Shown here: positions 8,312-16,368 of the stretch, piece by piece | Layout: every line of letters begins with the position of its first letter | How positions within the stretch are numbered: the first letter of the stretch is position 1 | Source: Roseicyclus sp. | Lineage (GTDB): Bacteria > Pseudomonadota > Alphaproteobacteria > Rhodobacterales > Rhodobacteraceae | Length of the DNA: 64,000 nucleotides | Direction: 5' to 3' | NCBI RefSeq assembly: GCF_018402035.1 | Contig: NZ_JAGYJN010000001.1 | Span: 434,001-498,000 of the forward strand | Position numbers and translations under genes: made by a program | The notes under the pieces: generated by a model | Told to the model about the DNA's origin: nothing | The model's database searches: none | The model's input: the letters and a program-made list of their open reading frames with translations, nothing else

Positions 8312-9794
8312 GGGGCTCTTCTCCTGTTGGCCGCCTGTCGCGCGGCTGGGGGTCAGTAAAGGCGGCGGGCCGTTCCGGTCGTCCCAACGCGCGATGATAG
8401 TGCTTGGTCTGGAAAAGTCCCGCCTCGCGGCGGCGCAAAGCGATCAAAACCGCACCCGTGGCCAACAAAAATGCCAACTCAAGGGCGAAAACCGGGGTAT
8501 AGGGTGCCTCTGGGCGCATGAATTGCGCCGCGGGCAACGCCGCGACCGTGTCACGGATCACGCCGCCAAGTGCGACCGCGATCCCCGCCGCCGTTGCCTG
8601 CACAGCGCCCCAAGCGCCGAGCGCAAGCCCCACCTGTGCGCGCGGTGCAGCCCGCATCGTGGCCGTCAGCGTGCCATGCCCGAACAGCCCCGCCCCAAGG
8701 CCCGCAAGCCCGGTGCCCATAACAAACAGCGACACCATCCCCAAAGGCCCCGCCGCGATGATCATCGCGAAAGCGGGCAAACCGATCAGCGTGCCCCACC
8801 ATGCGACTTGCACAGGTGCTACCCCGTCCAGCAACACGCGTGAGGCGATGGCAAAACCCAATAGCCCGCCTGCCGCCAGCACCGCGGTCAACCGCGTGGT
8901 CGCACCGACCGCCATATTCAGCACTTGCCCGCCATAGGGCTCGAGCACGACATCGGCCATGCCGAAACCCATGGTGCCAAGCGCGATCACGACCAAAAGC
9001 CCCACCGCCGCGCGGCCCTGCACGAACAGGCGCCATGCATCGCGAAACTCGGGCTGTGTTTCGACGCGGGTAGCACGCGCGCGGTCGCGCGGCTCTTGCT
9101 TCCAAAGTGCTAGCAGGTTCAGCGCCACGGTGATCACGGCGGCCCCTTGCACCACTTGGATCAAGCGGCCCGGCGTATAGGGTTCAAGCAGCCAGCCAAA
9201 GATCAGCGCCGATCCGATCATGCCCAACAAAAGCATGACATACATCAGCCCCACGACCTTGGGTTGCTCGTCGACGCTGACGAGATCGGTGGCCAAGGCC
9301 AGCCCCACGGTCTGAACGGTATGGATCCCCGCCCCCACCAGCAAAAACGCCAAGGCCGCCGCAGAATGGCCGATCCAGATCGGCGCATCGGCTGCCTGAT
9401 CATAGCCCGACAGCACCAAGAGCGCGAAGGGCATGATGGCAAAGCCACCAAATTGCAGCATCGTCCCCTTCCAGATGTAGGGAACACGCCGCCAGCCAAG
9501 CGCGGATTTATGAATATCGGATTTATACCCAATCAGCGCGCGAAACGGTGCAAAGACCAGCGGCAGCGCGATCATCAGCCCCACCAAGCTGGCAGGCACG
9601 CCCAGCTCTACGATCATCACGCGGTTCAGCGTGCCGACCAAAAGCACCAGCGCCATGCCGACAGTCACTTGGAACAGCGACAAACGCAACAGCCGCGACA
9701 GCGGCACCGCCTCGGTCGCGACATCCGCAAAGGGCAGAAATCGCGGGCCGATGGTCTGGATCTTGCGCAGCGCGCTATCGCGTAAACTGGCCAT
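8283..9794 (-). CDS. pucC: PucC, light-harvesting complex assembly protein (MFS/LhaA family)
   Basis: About 503 residues with some 12 hydrophobic segments; inner-membrane protein of the bacteriochlorophyll delivery (BCD)/PucC branch of the major facilitator superfamily, required for LH2 accumulation. Typical sequence includes FAPFRALIGYKSDIHKSALG and RRVPYIWKGTMLQFGGFA. ATG at 9794 was chosen because AAGG lies 8 nt upstream; the track start at 9818 adds eight residues. It follows pucBA on the same strand after a structured spacer and overlaps the next gene. The C-terminal tail after about residue 465 is polar and poorly conserved. Confidence 0.93.
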   Translation of the reverse strand: MASLRDSALRKIQTIGPRFLPFADVATEAVPLSRLLRLSLFQVTVGMALVLLVGTLNRVMIVELGVPASLVGLMIALPLVFAPFRALIGYKSDIHKSALGWRRVPYIWKGTMLQFGGFAIMPFALLVLSGYDQAADAPIWIGHSAAALAFLLVGAGIHTVQTVGLALATDLVSVDEQPKVVGLMYVMLLLGMIGSALIFGWLLEPYTPGRLIQVVQGAAVITVALNLLALWKQEPRDRARATRVETQPEFRDAWRLFVQGRAAVGLLVVIALGTMGFGMADVVLEPYGGQVLNMAVGATTRLTAVLAAGGLLGFAIASRVLLDGVAPVQVAWWGTLIGLPAFAMIIAAGPLGMVSLFVMGTGLAGLGAGLFGHGTLTATMRAAPRAQVGLALGAWGAVQATAAGIAVALGGVIRDTVAALPAAQFMRPEAPYTPVFALELAFLLATGAVLIALRRREAGLFQTKHYHRALGRPERPAAFTDPQPRDRRPTGEEPHDDSRLTAL

Positions 9795-9839
9795 CTTATC
9801 CGCCTTCTTTCCGCCCATTGACCGGGGGCAGGCCGGGAT

Positions 9840-9876
9840 CGGGTCGGGGGTGCGCTTAGGCGCGGCCTCCGACCCG
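9840..9876 (-). other. Stem-loop between pucA and pucC
   Basis: 8-bp stem CGGGTCGG/CCGACCCG enclosing an inner GCGC-TTAG-GCGC hairpin, without a U tract. In puc operons an intercistronic structure at this place is known to stabilise the abundant pucBA message and limit read-through into pucC; the same role is inferred here. Confidence 0.6.
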
Positions 9877-9908
9877 TATGTTACGGTCGTTCAGCATCAG
9901 ATCGGTCC

Positions 9909-10244
9909 TTACCGCAAGGCGGCTTGGGTCAGATCGTCAACTACCAGTGTTGCCGTGCGCCCATCGGGCAAAATCACCCGCATGGATTGGGTGCCATCGG
10001 CCTGTGCTTCCAGATACATGGGAAGCGAGGTCGCCGCATGTGCCGTTGCGGGCAAAATCGCCTGCTCGGTCTGCAACGCCGCGCTGCCGCTTGCAGCGGA
10101 TGCGCCAGAGAGGAAATCGGCAACCCATGTCGTATTGCTCAACACCGCCACATGGACAGCGAAAGAGCCCACGGCAACAGCGCCAAGGAACAGCGGCACG
10201 CCCACGGTCGGCTTCACCACGAGCCACATCTTTGCGTTATTCAT
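9909..10244 (-). CDS. pucA: LH2 antenna alpha subunit PucA with long C-terminal extension
   Basis: 111 residues against 50-60 for usual LH2 alpha chains. Residues 1-47 align without gaps to R. sphaeroides Puc[15 protein letters not shown], one membrane helix, His31 as bacteriochlorophyll ligand, then TTW. Positions 44-45, Tyr-Tyr in R. sphaeroides B850, are Phe-Leu (ADFLSG), the pair found in blue-shifted B800-820 LH3 complexes. After residue ~54 comes an Ala-rich linker and a segment [20 protein letters not shown] that looks like a small beta unit on the periplasmic face. The ATG has GGGAGG 7 nt upstream; pucB ends 12 nt before. The gene call is certain; the spectral prediction is inference. 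Confidence 0.95.
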   Translation of the reverse strand: MNNAKMWLVVKPTVGVPLFLGAVAVGSFAVHVAVLSNTTWVADFLSGASAASGSAALQTEQAILPATAHAATSLPMYLEAQADGTQSMRVILPDGRTATLVVDDLTQAALR

Positions 10245-10256
10245 GATGTGCCTCCC

Positions 10257-10412
10257 TCAGCCAAGCCACGGTGTGGAGACGGCCACCAACACATGCGCCA
10301 AAAGCGCAATCGCGCCGAAGACACGTGTGCCGTCGATGAGGTAGCTATGCACCTCTTCTGCTTCTTTCAGGGTCAGGCCAGTTGGCCATACCTTATCGGG
10401 ATCGTTGGACAT
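10257..10412 (-). CDS. pucB: LH2 antenna beta subunit PucB
   Basis: 51 residues, below the ORF-track cut-off and read by hand. It matches LH2 beta chains: KVWPTGLTLKEAEEVHSYLI, then GTRVFGAIALLAHVLVAVST and the ending PWLG. His in EEVHSY and the central His in LLAHVL are the conserved positions; the latter ligates the B850-type bacteriochlorophyll. Single membrane helix, cytoplasmic N-terminus. AAAGGAGG lies 8 nt upstream of the ATG, consistent with high expression. First gene of the puc operon; pairs with PucA encoded 12 nt downstream. Confidence 0.97.
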   Translation of the reverse strand: MSNDPDKVWPTGLTLKEAEEVHSYLIDGTRVFGAIALLAHVLVAVSTPWLG

Positions 10413-10509
10413 CCTACGCCCCTCCTTTCTCTTCTTGTCAAAGGCGGGCGGGATGCCACGCCGCTCATGAGGCCACGCCTGAGGAGTGCACGGTCCTCTA
10501 AAGAGAGAG

Positions 10510-10527
10510 TGTCATGCTAAGTTTACA
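10510..10527. promoter_or_regulatory. PpsR/CrtJ operator, puc-proximal
   Basis: TGTCATGCTAAGTTTACA fits TGT-N12-ACA exactly, the operator for the aerobic photosynthesis repressor PpsR/CrtJ. It is 97 nt upstream of the pucB start codon. Confidence 0.75.
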
Positions 10528-10535
10528 ACTTCAAC

Positions 10536-10553
10536 TGTAATTTTTACGTGACA
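10536..10553. promoter_or_regulatory. PpsR/CrtJ operator, puc-distal
   Basis: TGTAATTTTTACGTGACA is a second exact TGT-N12-ACA, separated by 8 nt from the first. Tandem, closely spaced sites are what PpsR/CrtJ needs for cooperative repression under oxygen. Confidence 0.75.
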
Positions 10554-10742
10554 TATCTGACGCCTAACCTCACGATATGTCTATATAACATGGCAACAGC
10601 ACCCAAAAAGCGTGCAAGAGATTTCGCAAAAGCCAAGAAAATCTTCCGATTCTCCACCCGCAAGCGCCAAGCCGCTTTACCCGATATGCCGCGCGGCGCT
10701 ATAGCGGTCGGGCGAAACGAAATAGATGGAAAGACTTGCACC

Positions 10743-11372
10743 ATGTCGATTGCGCAAACCGTCTATGCGGCATTCATCGATGGCTTGCGCATTGGCACCT
10801 ACCTGCCCGGTGATCGCATCCGCGCCGAAGATGTGGCCAAAACCTTCGACGTCTCGCGCACCCCAGTGCGCGAGGCGCTGTCACGGCTGCAAGAGCGTGG
10901 GCTATTGCAGATGACCGCCACGGGCCTTGCGGTGACGCAGCTTGACCGCACCGCCGTGCTCGAGCTTTACGCCGTGCGCGAATTGATGGAGGGGTCAGCG
11001 GCGCGCTTTGCCGCCCAGCATGCCTCGCCCTCGGATCTGTTCACCATGCGCCAGATCGCCGAAGCCTTTGCCGCCACCCCCGCCGATGATCCGGCCCGCG
11101 TGGCGCAGCTCAACCGCGCCTTTCATGCTGCGCTCTATGAGGCGGCGCATAACAAATTCCTGCTCACCATCCTTGATGGGATGCATGACACGCTGATGCT
11201 GTTGCCCTCGACCACCTTTGCCGTGGGCGGGCGGCAAGGCGACGCGGTGGGCGAGCATCTGGCCATTCTGGATGCCATCGAGCGCCGCGATCCGGACGCG
11301 GCCGAAGATCACGCGCGCAGCCATATCCGCCATGCCCGCGACACGCGGCTGGGGATGATGTTTCAATATTGA
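10743..11372 (+). CDS. GntR-family transcriptional regulator (FCD/FadR type)
   Basis: 209 residues. An N-terminal winged helix (LPGDRIRAEDVAKTFDVSRTPVREALSRL) is followed by an all-alpha FCD ligand-binding domain with the metal/effector histidines (NRAFHAALYEAAHN, GEHLAILDAI, ARSHIRHAR). ATG 10743 has GGAAAG upstream; the track extension adds basic non-conserved sequence. It precedes convergent and downstream genes for a 2-oxoacid dehydrogenase and an aldolase, so it probably controls a sugar-acid or aromatic-acid route. It is divergent from puc only by position; there is no evidence that it controls photosynthesis. Confidence 0.88.
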   Translation: MSIAQTVYAAFIDGLRIGTYLPGDRIRAEDVAKTFDVSRTPVREALSRLQERGLLQMTATGLAVTQLDRTAVLELYAVRELMEGSAARFAAQHASPSDLFTMRQIAEAFAATPADDPARVAQLNRAFHAALYEAAHNKFLLTILDGMHDTLMLLPSTTFAVGGRQGDAVGEHLAILDAIERRDPDAAEDHARSHIRHARDTRLGMMFQY

Positions 11373-11376
11373 GCCA

Positions 11377-12438
11377 TCAAAGCCCTTGTGGCAGGGCAAA
11401 TCCCTTGGCGCGCGCCAAATCCACCAACGGGGCCAGATCAGCGCGGGCGTAAGGGATGCCGTCGATCAGCCGCGCGGCTTCACGCCGGGCTTCGATCTCG
11501 CCGGGCATGTAGATTTCATCGACACCGGCGGCCTTGGGGTTGGCTTTGACCCGCGCCACCAGATCACCCATGCGCGCGGCCACCTCCTCGGCGGAGAGGA
11601 ATAGATCGGGGCGCATCACCAAGATGAAATGGCCCACGCCTTGCGGCCGGTCAAAGCGCTTGTATTGATCGCCCACCTCGCCGCCATAGCGCGCGCCGGT
11701 CAGCACGCCGCAGAGGATATCAAGCATCATCGACAGACCCGCCCCCTTGGGCCCGCCGATGGGCAGCAGCACGCCCCCCGCCATCGCAGCGCTTGCATCG
11801 GTCGTATCCCGCCCCTCGGCATCAAGCGCCCAGCCTTGGGGGATGGGCTTTCCGTCGCGCGCGGCCTTGCGGATCTTGCCGCGTGCCACGACCGTGGGGG
11901 CCATATCCAGCACGAAAGGCACCGATCCGGGCGCTGGCACCCCCACCGCAAAGGGCGAGGTGCCAAACATCTCGCCCCGCCCACCCCAAGGCGGCAGCGC
12001 AGGCGAGGCATTGGTATAGACCATCGCGGCAAAGCCCGCCTCGATCGCCTGCAACAGATAGGTGGCGGCCATGCCATAATGGGTGGAGTTGCGCACCCCG
12101 ATCAGGCCCAGACCCATCTCGCGCGCCATTGCGATGCCGTGATCCACCGCGCGGGTCGCCACGACGAAACCCAGACCATTCTTGCCGTCGAGCCTTGCCG
12201 CATTGGGGGCCACAGCCTCAAAATCCAACTTTGGCGCGGGATCGACCAGCCCCTTGGCGATGCGGTCCAGATATCCGGGAAGCCGCACCATGCCGTGAGT
12301 ATCGACACCGCGCAGATCGGCACGCACCAAGCAGCGCGCGGCGATGGCGGCGTCGGCCTCGGGCACGCCCGCATCAAGGAGAAAGGGGATGGCGAAACCC
12401 TCGGCCGCGGCGCGGGTCAGTATCAATGTCTCGGTCAT
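11377..12438 (-). CDS. Malate/L-lactate/ureidoglycolate dehydrogenase family (LDH2) oxidoreductase
   Basis: 353 residues, cytoplasmic NAD(P)-dependent oxidoreductase of the LDH2 fold. Signatures: CLVRADLRGVDTHGMVRL with the catalytic-region His, RNSTHYGMAATYLL, and GGPKGAGLSMMLDILCGVLT. Family members oxidise or reduce 2-hydroxy/2-oxo acids (malate, lactate, ureidoglycolate, 2,3-diketogulonate). ATG 12438 was chosen for AGGGG upstream; the track ORF from 12507 adds 23 extra residues. It is divergent from the HpaI aldolase and convergent with gntR, suggesting one pathway. The substrate cannot be told from sequence. Confidence 0.85.
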   Translation of the reverse strand: MTETLILTRAAAEGFAIPFLLDAGVPEADAAIAARCLVRADLRGVDTHGMVRLPGYLDRIAKGLVDPAPKLDFEAVAPNAARLDGKNGLGFVVATRAVDHGIAMAREMGLGLIGVRNSTHYGMAATYLLQAIEAGFAAMVYTNASPALPPWGGRGEMFGTSPFAVGVPAPGSVPFVLDMAPTVVARGKIRKAARDGKPIPQGWALDAEGRDTTDASAAMAGGVLLPIGGPKGAGLSMMLDILCGVLTGARYGGEVGDQYKRFDRPQGVGHFILVMRPDLFLSAEEVAARMGDLVARVKANPKAAGVDEIYMPGEIEARREAARLIDGIPYARADLAPLVDLARAKGFALPQGL

Positions 12439-12528
12439 CGCTGCCCCTGCGCGTCTTGCCCTGCTGGACACGGATGAATACACCTGCATGCAGGATTGTC
12501 GAGCCACCGCCGCACCGAAAGGGCCATC

Positions 12529-13320
12529 ATGTCAGCCGCAAGCTATCACAACCCGCTCAAGGCCAAGCTGGCATCAGGGGCCGCCGTCTTGGGCATGAGC
12601 GTGCGGATGGTGCGCACGGGCGAAATCGCGCGGATCGCGCGCGCCTCAAACCATGATTTCTTGTTCATCGACACGCAGCACGCGATTTTCGGGCTGGAAT
12701 CGATCCACGCCATCGCCCAGACCGCGATCGAGGTGGGTGTTGCCCCCTTGGTCCGCGTGCGCGGCTTGGACGACCCCGATGTGTCGCTCATGCTCGACAA
12801 CGGGGTGCAGGGGATCATCTATCCCGACATCGACACCCCAGAACAGGCCGCGCGCGCGGTCGCCATCTGCCGCTTTCCGCCCTTGGGCAAGCGCGCCGTG
12901 TCTGGTGGCTACATGATGTTCGATTTCGAAGGCCTGCCCCTGTCGCAGACCATCCCCGCGCTTGAGGCCGCGACGCTGGTGGGGGTGATGATCGAAACAC
13001 CCGAAGGTCTTGAGAATGTCGAGAAAATCGCCGCCGTGCCGGGTATTGATGTGATCCATGTCGGCACCAATGATCTACTGGTGAATATGGGCCTTCCTGG
13101 TCAGTTCGATACGCCCGAGATCTTGGCCGCCCAAGCGCGCGTCAATCGCGCCTGCGCGGCCAATGGCATTATCGCGGGATGTGGCGGCAATCGCTCGGTT
13201 GACCGCCAAGCCGCCGCGATCAAGGGCGGGGCGCGGTTCTTGACGACACAGACCGATGTGGCGTTTCTGTCAGGCGCGGCCAAGGCTTGGACCCAAGGCC
13301 TGCGCGCGGCAAGCAGCTAA
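12529..13320 (+). CDS. HpcH/HpaI-type class II aldolase
   Basis: 263 residues, metal-dependent aldolase that cleaves 2-oxo-3-deoxy acids or 4-hydroxy-2-oxo acids to pyruvate and an aldehyde. Visible features: FLFIDTQHAIFG (catalytic His; the usual Glu before it is Gln here), MIETPEGLENV with the metal-binding Glu and GTNDLLVNMG with the metal-binding Asp. ATG 12529 has AAAGGG upstream. Divergent partner of the LDH2 oxidoreductase. Likely substrates are aldaric/aldonic acid derivatives given the enolase-superfamily dehydratase nearby, but this is inference. Confidence 0.88.
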   Translation: MSAASYHNPLKAKLASGAAVLGMSVRMVRTGEIARIARASNHDFLFIDTQHAIFGLESIHAIAQTAIEVGVAPLVRVRGLDDPDVSLMLDNGVQGIIYPDIDTPEQAARAVAICRFPPLGKRAVSGGYMMFDFEGLPLSQTIPALEAATLVGVMIETPEGLENVEKIAAVPGIDVIHVGTNDLLVNMGLPGQFDTPEILAAQARVNRACAANGIIAGCGGNRSVDRQAAAIKGGARFLTTQTDVAFLSGAAKAWTQGLRAASS

Positions 13321-13841
13321 ACCAACCCCAGCGCCCCCAAGACCGCGGCCAAGGACAAGATCGCAAGCGGCGGCAATCGCGTGCGCAGCGACAGTGCCGC
13401 TGCACCCCCCGTGACGCCAAGCGCCATCGGGCTCACCGCCGAGGTTTGCGTCAACAAGGCCGCGCTTGAGGCAAGTAACCCCACCGTCACCGGCACCAAG
13501 CCCTTGCGCAGCAGATCAAACCACCGCTCATCGGCCCAGCGTGACCAGCCGCGCGCCAAAAGCACCGACAAGATGAACGAGGGCAGAACAAAGACGCAGA
13601 TCGCCAAGGCGCCAGCCCATAATCCCGCCATGCGCCAGCCCACCAGCGCCACAAAGATCGTATTCGGCCCCGGCGCGGCCTGTGCAAGCGCGAAAAGCGC
13701 CGCGAAATCCTCGGCCTCGATCCAGCCATTCTCGACCACGACCACTCGCTGCAACTCGGCCACCACGACATAGATGCCGCCGATTGCCATCAGCGATTGC
13801 GCCAACAAATGCCCAAACAGGCTGAGGATCGCGTCATCCAT
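13317..13841 (-). CDS. Chromate-transporter (CHR/ChrA) family protein, second half
   Basis: 174 residues with about five or six membrane spans. It has the CHR half-domain signature AQAAPGPNTIFVALVGWRMAG. It corresponds to one half of a long ChrA; the other half is the adjacent upstream gene, overlapping by 8 nt, so the two make a heterodimeric short-chain CHR transporter. Such pairs may export chromate or other anions; chromate resistance is not demonstrated by sequence. The gene end overlaps the stop of the convergent aldolase gene by 4 nt. Confidence 0.85.
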   Translation of the reverse strand: MDDAILSLFGHLLAQSLMAIGGIYVVVAELQRVVVVENGWIEAEDFAALFALAQAAPGPNTIFVALVGWRMAGLWAGALAICVFVLPSFILSVLLARGWSRWADERWFDLLRKGLVPVTVGLLASSAALLTQTSAVSPMALGVTGGAAALSLRTRLPPLAILSLAAVLGALGLV

Positions 13842-14433
13842 GCGCGCGCCTCCGCCACCATGTCAGCGCGATAGAAACCGGCCCAAGCATAGCCAAAACC
13901 CAAAGCAGTGGCATGCGGAACCACGCAATCGCGATCAAAACCAAAAGCCCGATCCCGATGGCCACCGGATTGGCGCGCTGCGGCCAGAAAAGCCGCGCGG
14001 TGATCGCGATCAAAAGCCCCGCCGCCGCCGCCGCGATAGACCGCACCGCCCCTTCGACGGCGGGAAGATGCACGAAACTCGTATAAAGCGCGCCTAAAGC
14101 CAGCACCAAGATCACCGGCAACAACAAAAGCCCCAGAACCGAGACGAACGCCCCCGATAGCCCACATGTGCGCATGCCCATGACCATCGACATATTCACG
14201 ATATTGGGGCCGGGCAGCACTTGGCACACGGCCAGAAGTTCGGTGAATTCCTCTTGATCAAGCCATGCGCGCTTGCGCACCACCTCATGCACGAACACCG
14301 GCAAGACACCGCCAAAGCCGGTGACGCCGACGATCAGAAAACAGCGAAACAACCCCTGCCGCGTGATGCCGCGCTGCGTCAGGTCACGCGGCGGCGCATC
14401 GGTGCGTGGCACCGCAGATATGTCAGGGGGCAA
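13834..14433 (-). CDS. Chromate-transporter (CHR/ChrA) family protein, first half
   Basis: 199 residues, inner-membrane, about six hydrophobic segments. CHR signatures GVTGFGGVLPVFVHEVVRKR and AVCQVLPGPNIVNMSMVMG are clear. It pairs with the following overlapping CHR gene. The N-terminal 25 residues are polar. In this neighbourhood a sugar-acid or anion substrate is as plausible as chromate. Confidence 0.85.
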   Translation of the reverse strand: MPPDISAVPRTDAPPRDLTQRGITRQGLFRCFLIVGVTGFGGVLPVFVHEVVRKRAWLDQEEFTELLAVCQVLPGPNIVNMSMVMGMRTCGLSGAFVSVLGLLLLPVILVLALGALYTSFVHLPAVEGAVRSIAAAAAGLLIAITARLFWPQRANPVAIGIGLLVLIAIAWFRMPLLWVLAMLGPVSIALTWWRRRAHG

Positions 14434-14600
14434 GATCAGTCATCCATCAAGATTGCCCGCAAAGGCAACAGCAAGACGGCCAGTCAGCATGGCGCCAGCC
14501 GACCGCCGGGCAGGCGCAAATCCTTGCGGATACACCTGAATTCTGTCGTATCCATTCTACCGCGTCAAGCAGCAGGGCGCGCGCGCGCCCCGCTCTTTGA

Positions 14601-15821
14601 TCAATCGGCTGCACCACCTGCAAAGGCATTGCCATTCCTCCAATCGCACGGTGCCTCCTGCATCTGAAGATGCAGGCCGTTGCCGGTGTAAGGATTGGCA
14701 AGGGCCACCGCATCATTGAGCTCGATCCCCAAGCCCGGCGCAGTCGGCGCATCGACAAAGCCACCCTCGACCTTGGGCCTGCCCGTGACCAGCGCCTCGT
14801 GAAACGGTGTCTCGATTGCCTCGACCATCAACAGGTTCGGACAAGCCACGCCCAGATGCACATTGGCCGCCCATTCGACGGGTCCAGCATAAAGATGCGG
14901 CGCAATCTGCGCGCCATGCGCCTCGGCCAGAAGGGCGATCTTGCGCCCCTCCCAAATGCCGCCTGCGCGGCCCAAGGCGGGCTGCACGATACGCACGCCA
15001 GCGCGCAGCGCGGCCATGAATTCCATCTTGCCGCACAAACGCTCACCCACCGCGACGGGGATAGATGTTGCGCGCGCCACCTCGGCCAGCCCTGCGATAT
15101 CATCGGGGGGGATGGGTTCTTCATACCACAGCGGGTCATGCACCTCGAGCGCGCGGGCAAGCCGGATCGCATGGCCCGGCGTGAACTGCCCATGGGTTCC
15201 AAAGAGCAGATCGGCCCGATCCCCCACCGCTTGCCGGATCAAGCCGCAAAACTCGGCCGAGCGCGTGATATCGGACATGGCGGGCGCATGACCGCCCCGG
15301 ATCGTATAGGGGCCTGCAGGGTCGAATTTGACCGCCGTCCAGCCTTCGGCCACGCATTTTGCGGCAGCCTCGGCCTGTGCCGGGCCATCGACCCAAAAGC
15401 TGGGGCTTTCGCGGCCAGGTTCGGGATAAAGATAGGTATAGGCCCGCACCCGCGCGTTCATCTGCCCCCCCAAAAGCGCCCAAACAGGCCGCTCACGGGC
15501 TTTGCCCAAGATATCCCAACAGGCCATCTCAAGCCCGGCAAAGGCACCAAAAGCGGTCGGATCGGGCCGCTGGGTAAAGCCCGACGACCAAACGCGGCGC
15601 GACATCAACTCGATATTCTCGGGGGTCTCACCCTGCATATGGCGGGCAAAGACATCTTCGATCACCGCATGCATCGCCTTGGGGCCAACAGCGGCGGCAT
15701 AGACCTCACCCAAGCCCGTGATGCCACAAGCGGTGGTGACGCGAACGATCAGCCAATAGCGCCCACCCCAGCCGGGCGGTGGCGGTGCCACGGTGAAAAT
15801 CTCGAGATCGCTAAGCCGCAT
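14601..15821 (-). CDS. Mandelate racemase/muconate lactonizing enzyme family protein
   Basis: 406-residue enolase-superfamily enzyme with N-terminal capping domain (residues 1-125) and TIM barrel. Seen: AVKFDPAGPY (Lys base region), WYEEPIPPDD and AVGERLCGK (metal Glu residues), and IAPHLYAGPVEWAANVHL. The first metal ligand, usually Asp, is not obvious: that strand reads LLFGTHGQF. Start 15821 has GGGAGG upstream; the track start adds 24 residues. Family members dehydrate or cycloisomerise acid sugars, fitting the HpaI aldolase and LDH2 dehydrogenase nearby. Exact substrate unknown. Confidence 0.85.
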   Translation of the reverse strand: MRLSDLEIFTVAPPPPGWGGRYWLIVRVTTACGITGLGEVYAAAVGPKAMHAVIEDVFARHMQGETPENIELMSRRVWSSGFTQRPDPTAFGAFAGLEMACWDILGKARERPVWALLGGQMNARVRAYTYLYPEPGRESPSFWVDGPAQAEAAAKCVAEGWTAVKFDPAGPYTIRGGHAPAMSDITRSAEFCGLIRQAVGDRADLLFGTHGQFTPGHAIRLARALEVHDPLWYEEPIPPDDIAGLAEVARATSIPVAVGERLCGKMEFMAALRAGVRIVQPALGRAGGIWEGRKIALLAEAHGAQIAPHLYAGPVEWAANVHLGVACPNLLMVEAIETPFHEALVTGRPKVEGGFVDAPTAPGLGIELNDAVALANPYTGNGLHLQMQEAPCDWRNGNAFAGGAAD

Positions 15822-15918
15822 CGCATCCTCCCTTGCGCCAACAAGGGTAAGGCTATCGCGGCAAAGCGCAGGCCACCAGCGCGAAGGCGACACGCCAAAG
15901 CATCATTGCGCCGTGATG

Positions 15919-16368
15919 TCAGGTTCCCGGCGCGCTTTCGCGATAGACGCCTTGGGCCTCAAGCGCGTCGATCACCTCGGCGGGCATGTATTCCTCATCA
16001 TGGCGGGCCAAGATCTCGGTCGCCTCGAACACACCATTGACCAGCCGCCCGGTGCCGACCATCCCCTGCCCCTCGCCGAACAGATCAGGCAAGATGCCGG
16101 TATAGGTCACGGGAACTTCTGCGCCGCCATCTGTGACCAAGAAATGGATCGTCTCACCCGCATCGCGCACAAGGCTGCCTTCGGCGACCAAGCCACCAAT
16201 GCGGAAAACCTCATCAGGCGGCGGCGGGTTTTCAGCCACCTCGGAGGGGGGGCGAAAGAAATTGATCCCGTCGCGCATCGCGTAACCAATAAGCGAGGCG
16301 GAAAGCACAAGGGCCAAGGTCGCCAGCATGACGATCTGGATACGACGCTGTTTCTTTAACCCCCGCAT
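15919..16368 (-). CDS. ccmE: Cytochrome c maturation protein CcmE, heme chaperone
   Basis: 149 residues. One N-terminal membrane anchor (IVMLATLALVLSASLIGYAM) then an OB-fold periplasmic domain. The heme-binding His lies in ILARHDEEYMP, the standard H-x-x-x-Y motif. CcmE accepts heme from CcmABCD and hands it to CcmFH for attachment to CxxCH motifs; cytochromes c at 53.2 and 53.7 kb are possible clients. No other ccm gene is in the window, so it is unlinked from ccmABCDG here. Confidence 0.95.
   Translation of the reverse strand: MRGLKKQRRIQIVMLATLALVLSASLIGYAMRDGINFFRPPSEVAENPPPPDEVFRIGGLVAEGSLVRDAGETIHFLVTDGGAEVPVTYTGILPDLFGEGQGMVGTGRLVNGVFEATEILARHDEEYMPAEVIDALEAQGVYRESAPGT

Larger units (their letters stand above)
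10413..10742. other. 330-nt divergent regulatory region between pucB and gntR
   Basis: Holds the puc promoter with two PpsR/CrtJ-type operators (10510-10527 and 10536-10553) about 100-140 nt upstream of pucB, and an AT-rich stretch (TCTATATAAC, 10580-10589) that could be the -10 region of the gntR promoter. The track ORFs crossing it (10548 plus, 10544 minus) are unsupported extensions. Confidence 0.6.

Noticed and set aside
13317-14433. Frameshifted single ChrA gene
   Set aside because: Each half is a complete CHR domain with its own start; paired short CHR genes are a known arrangement.
14670-16040. 456-aa plus-strand ORF
   Set aside because: Antisense to the enolase-superfamily gene and ccmE; composition (His/Arg/Pro-rich) is that of a GC-rich shadow frame.
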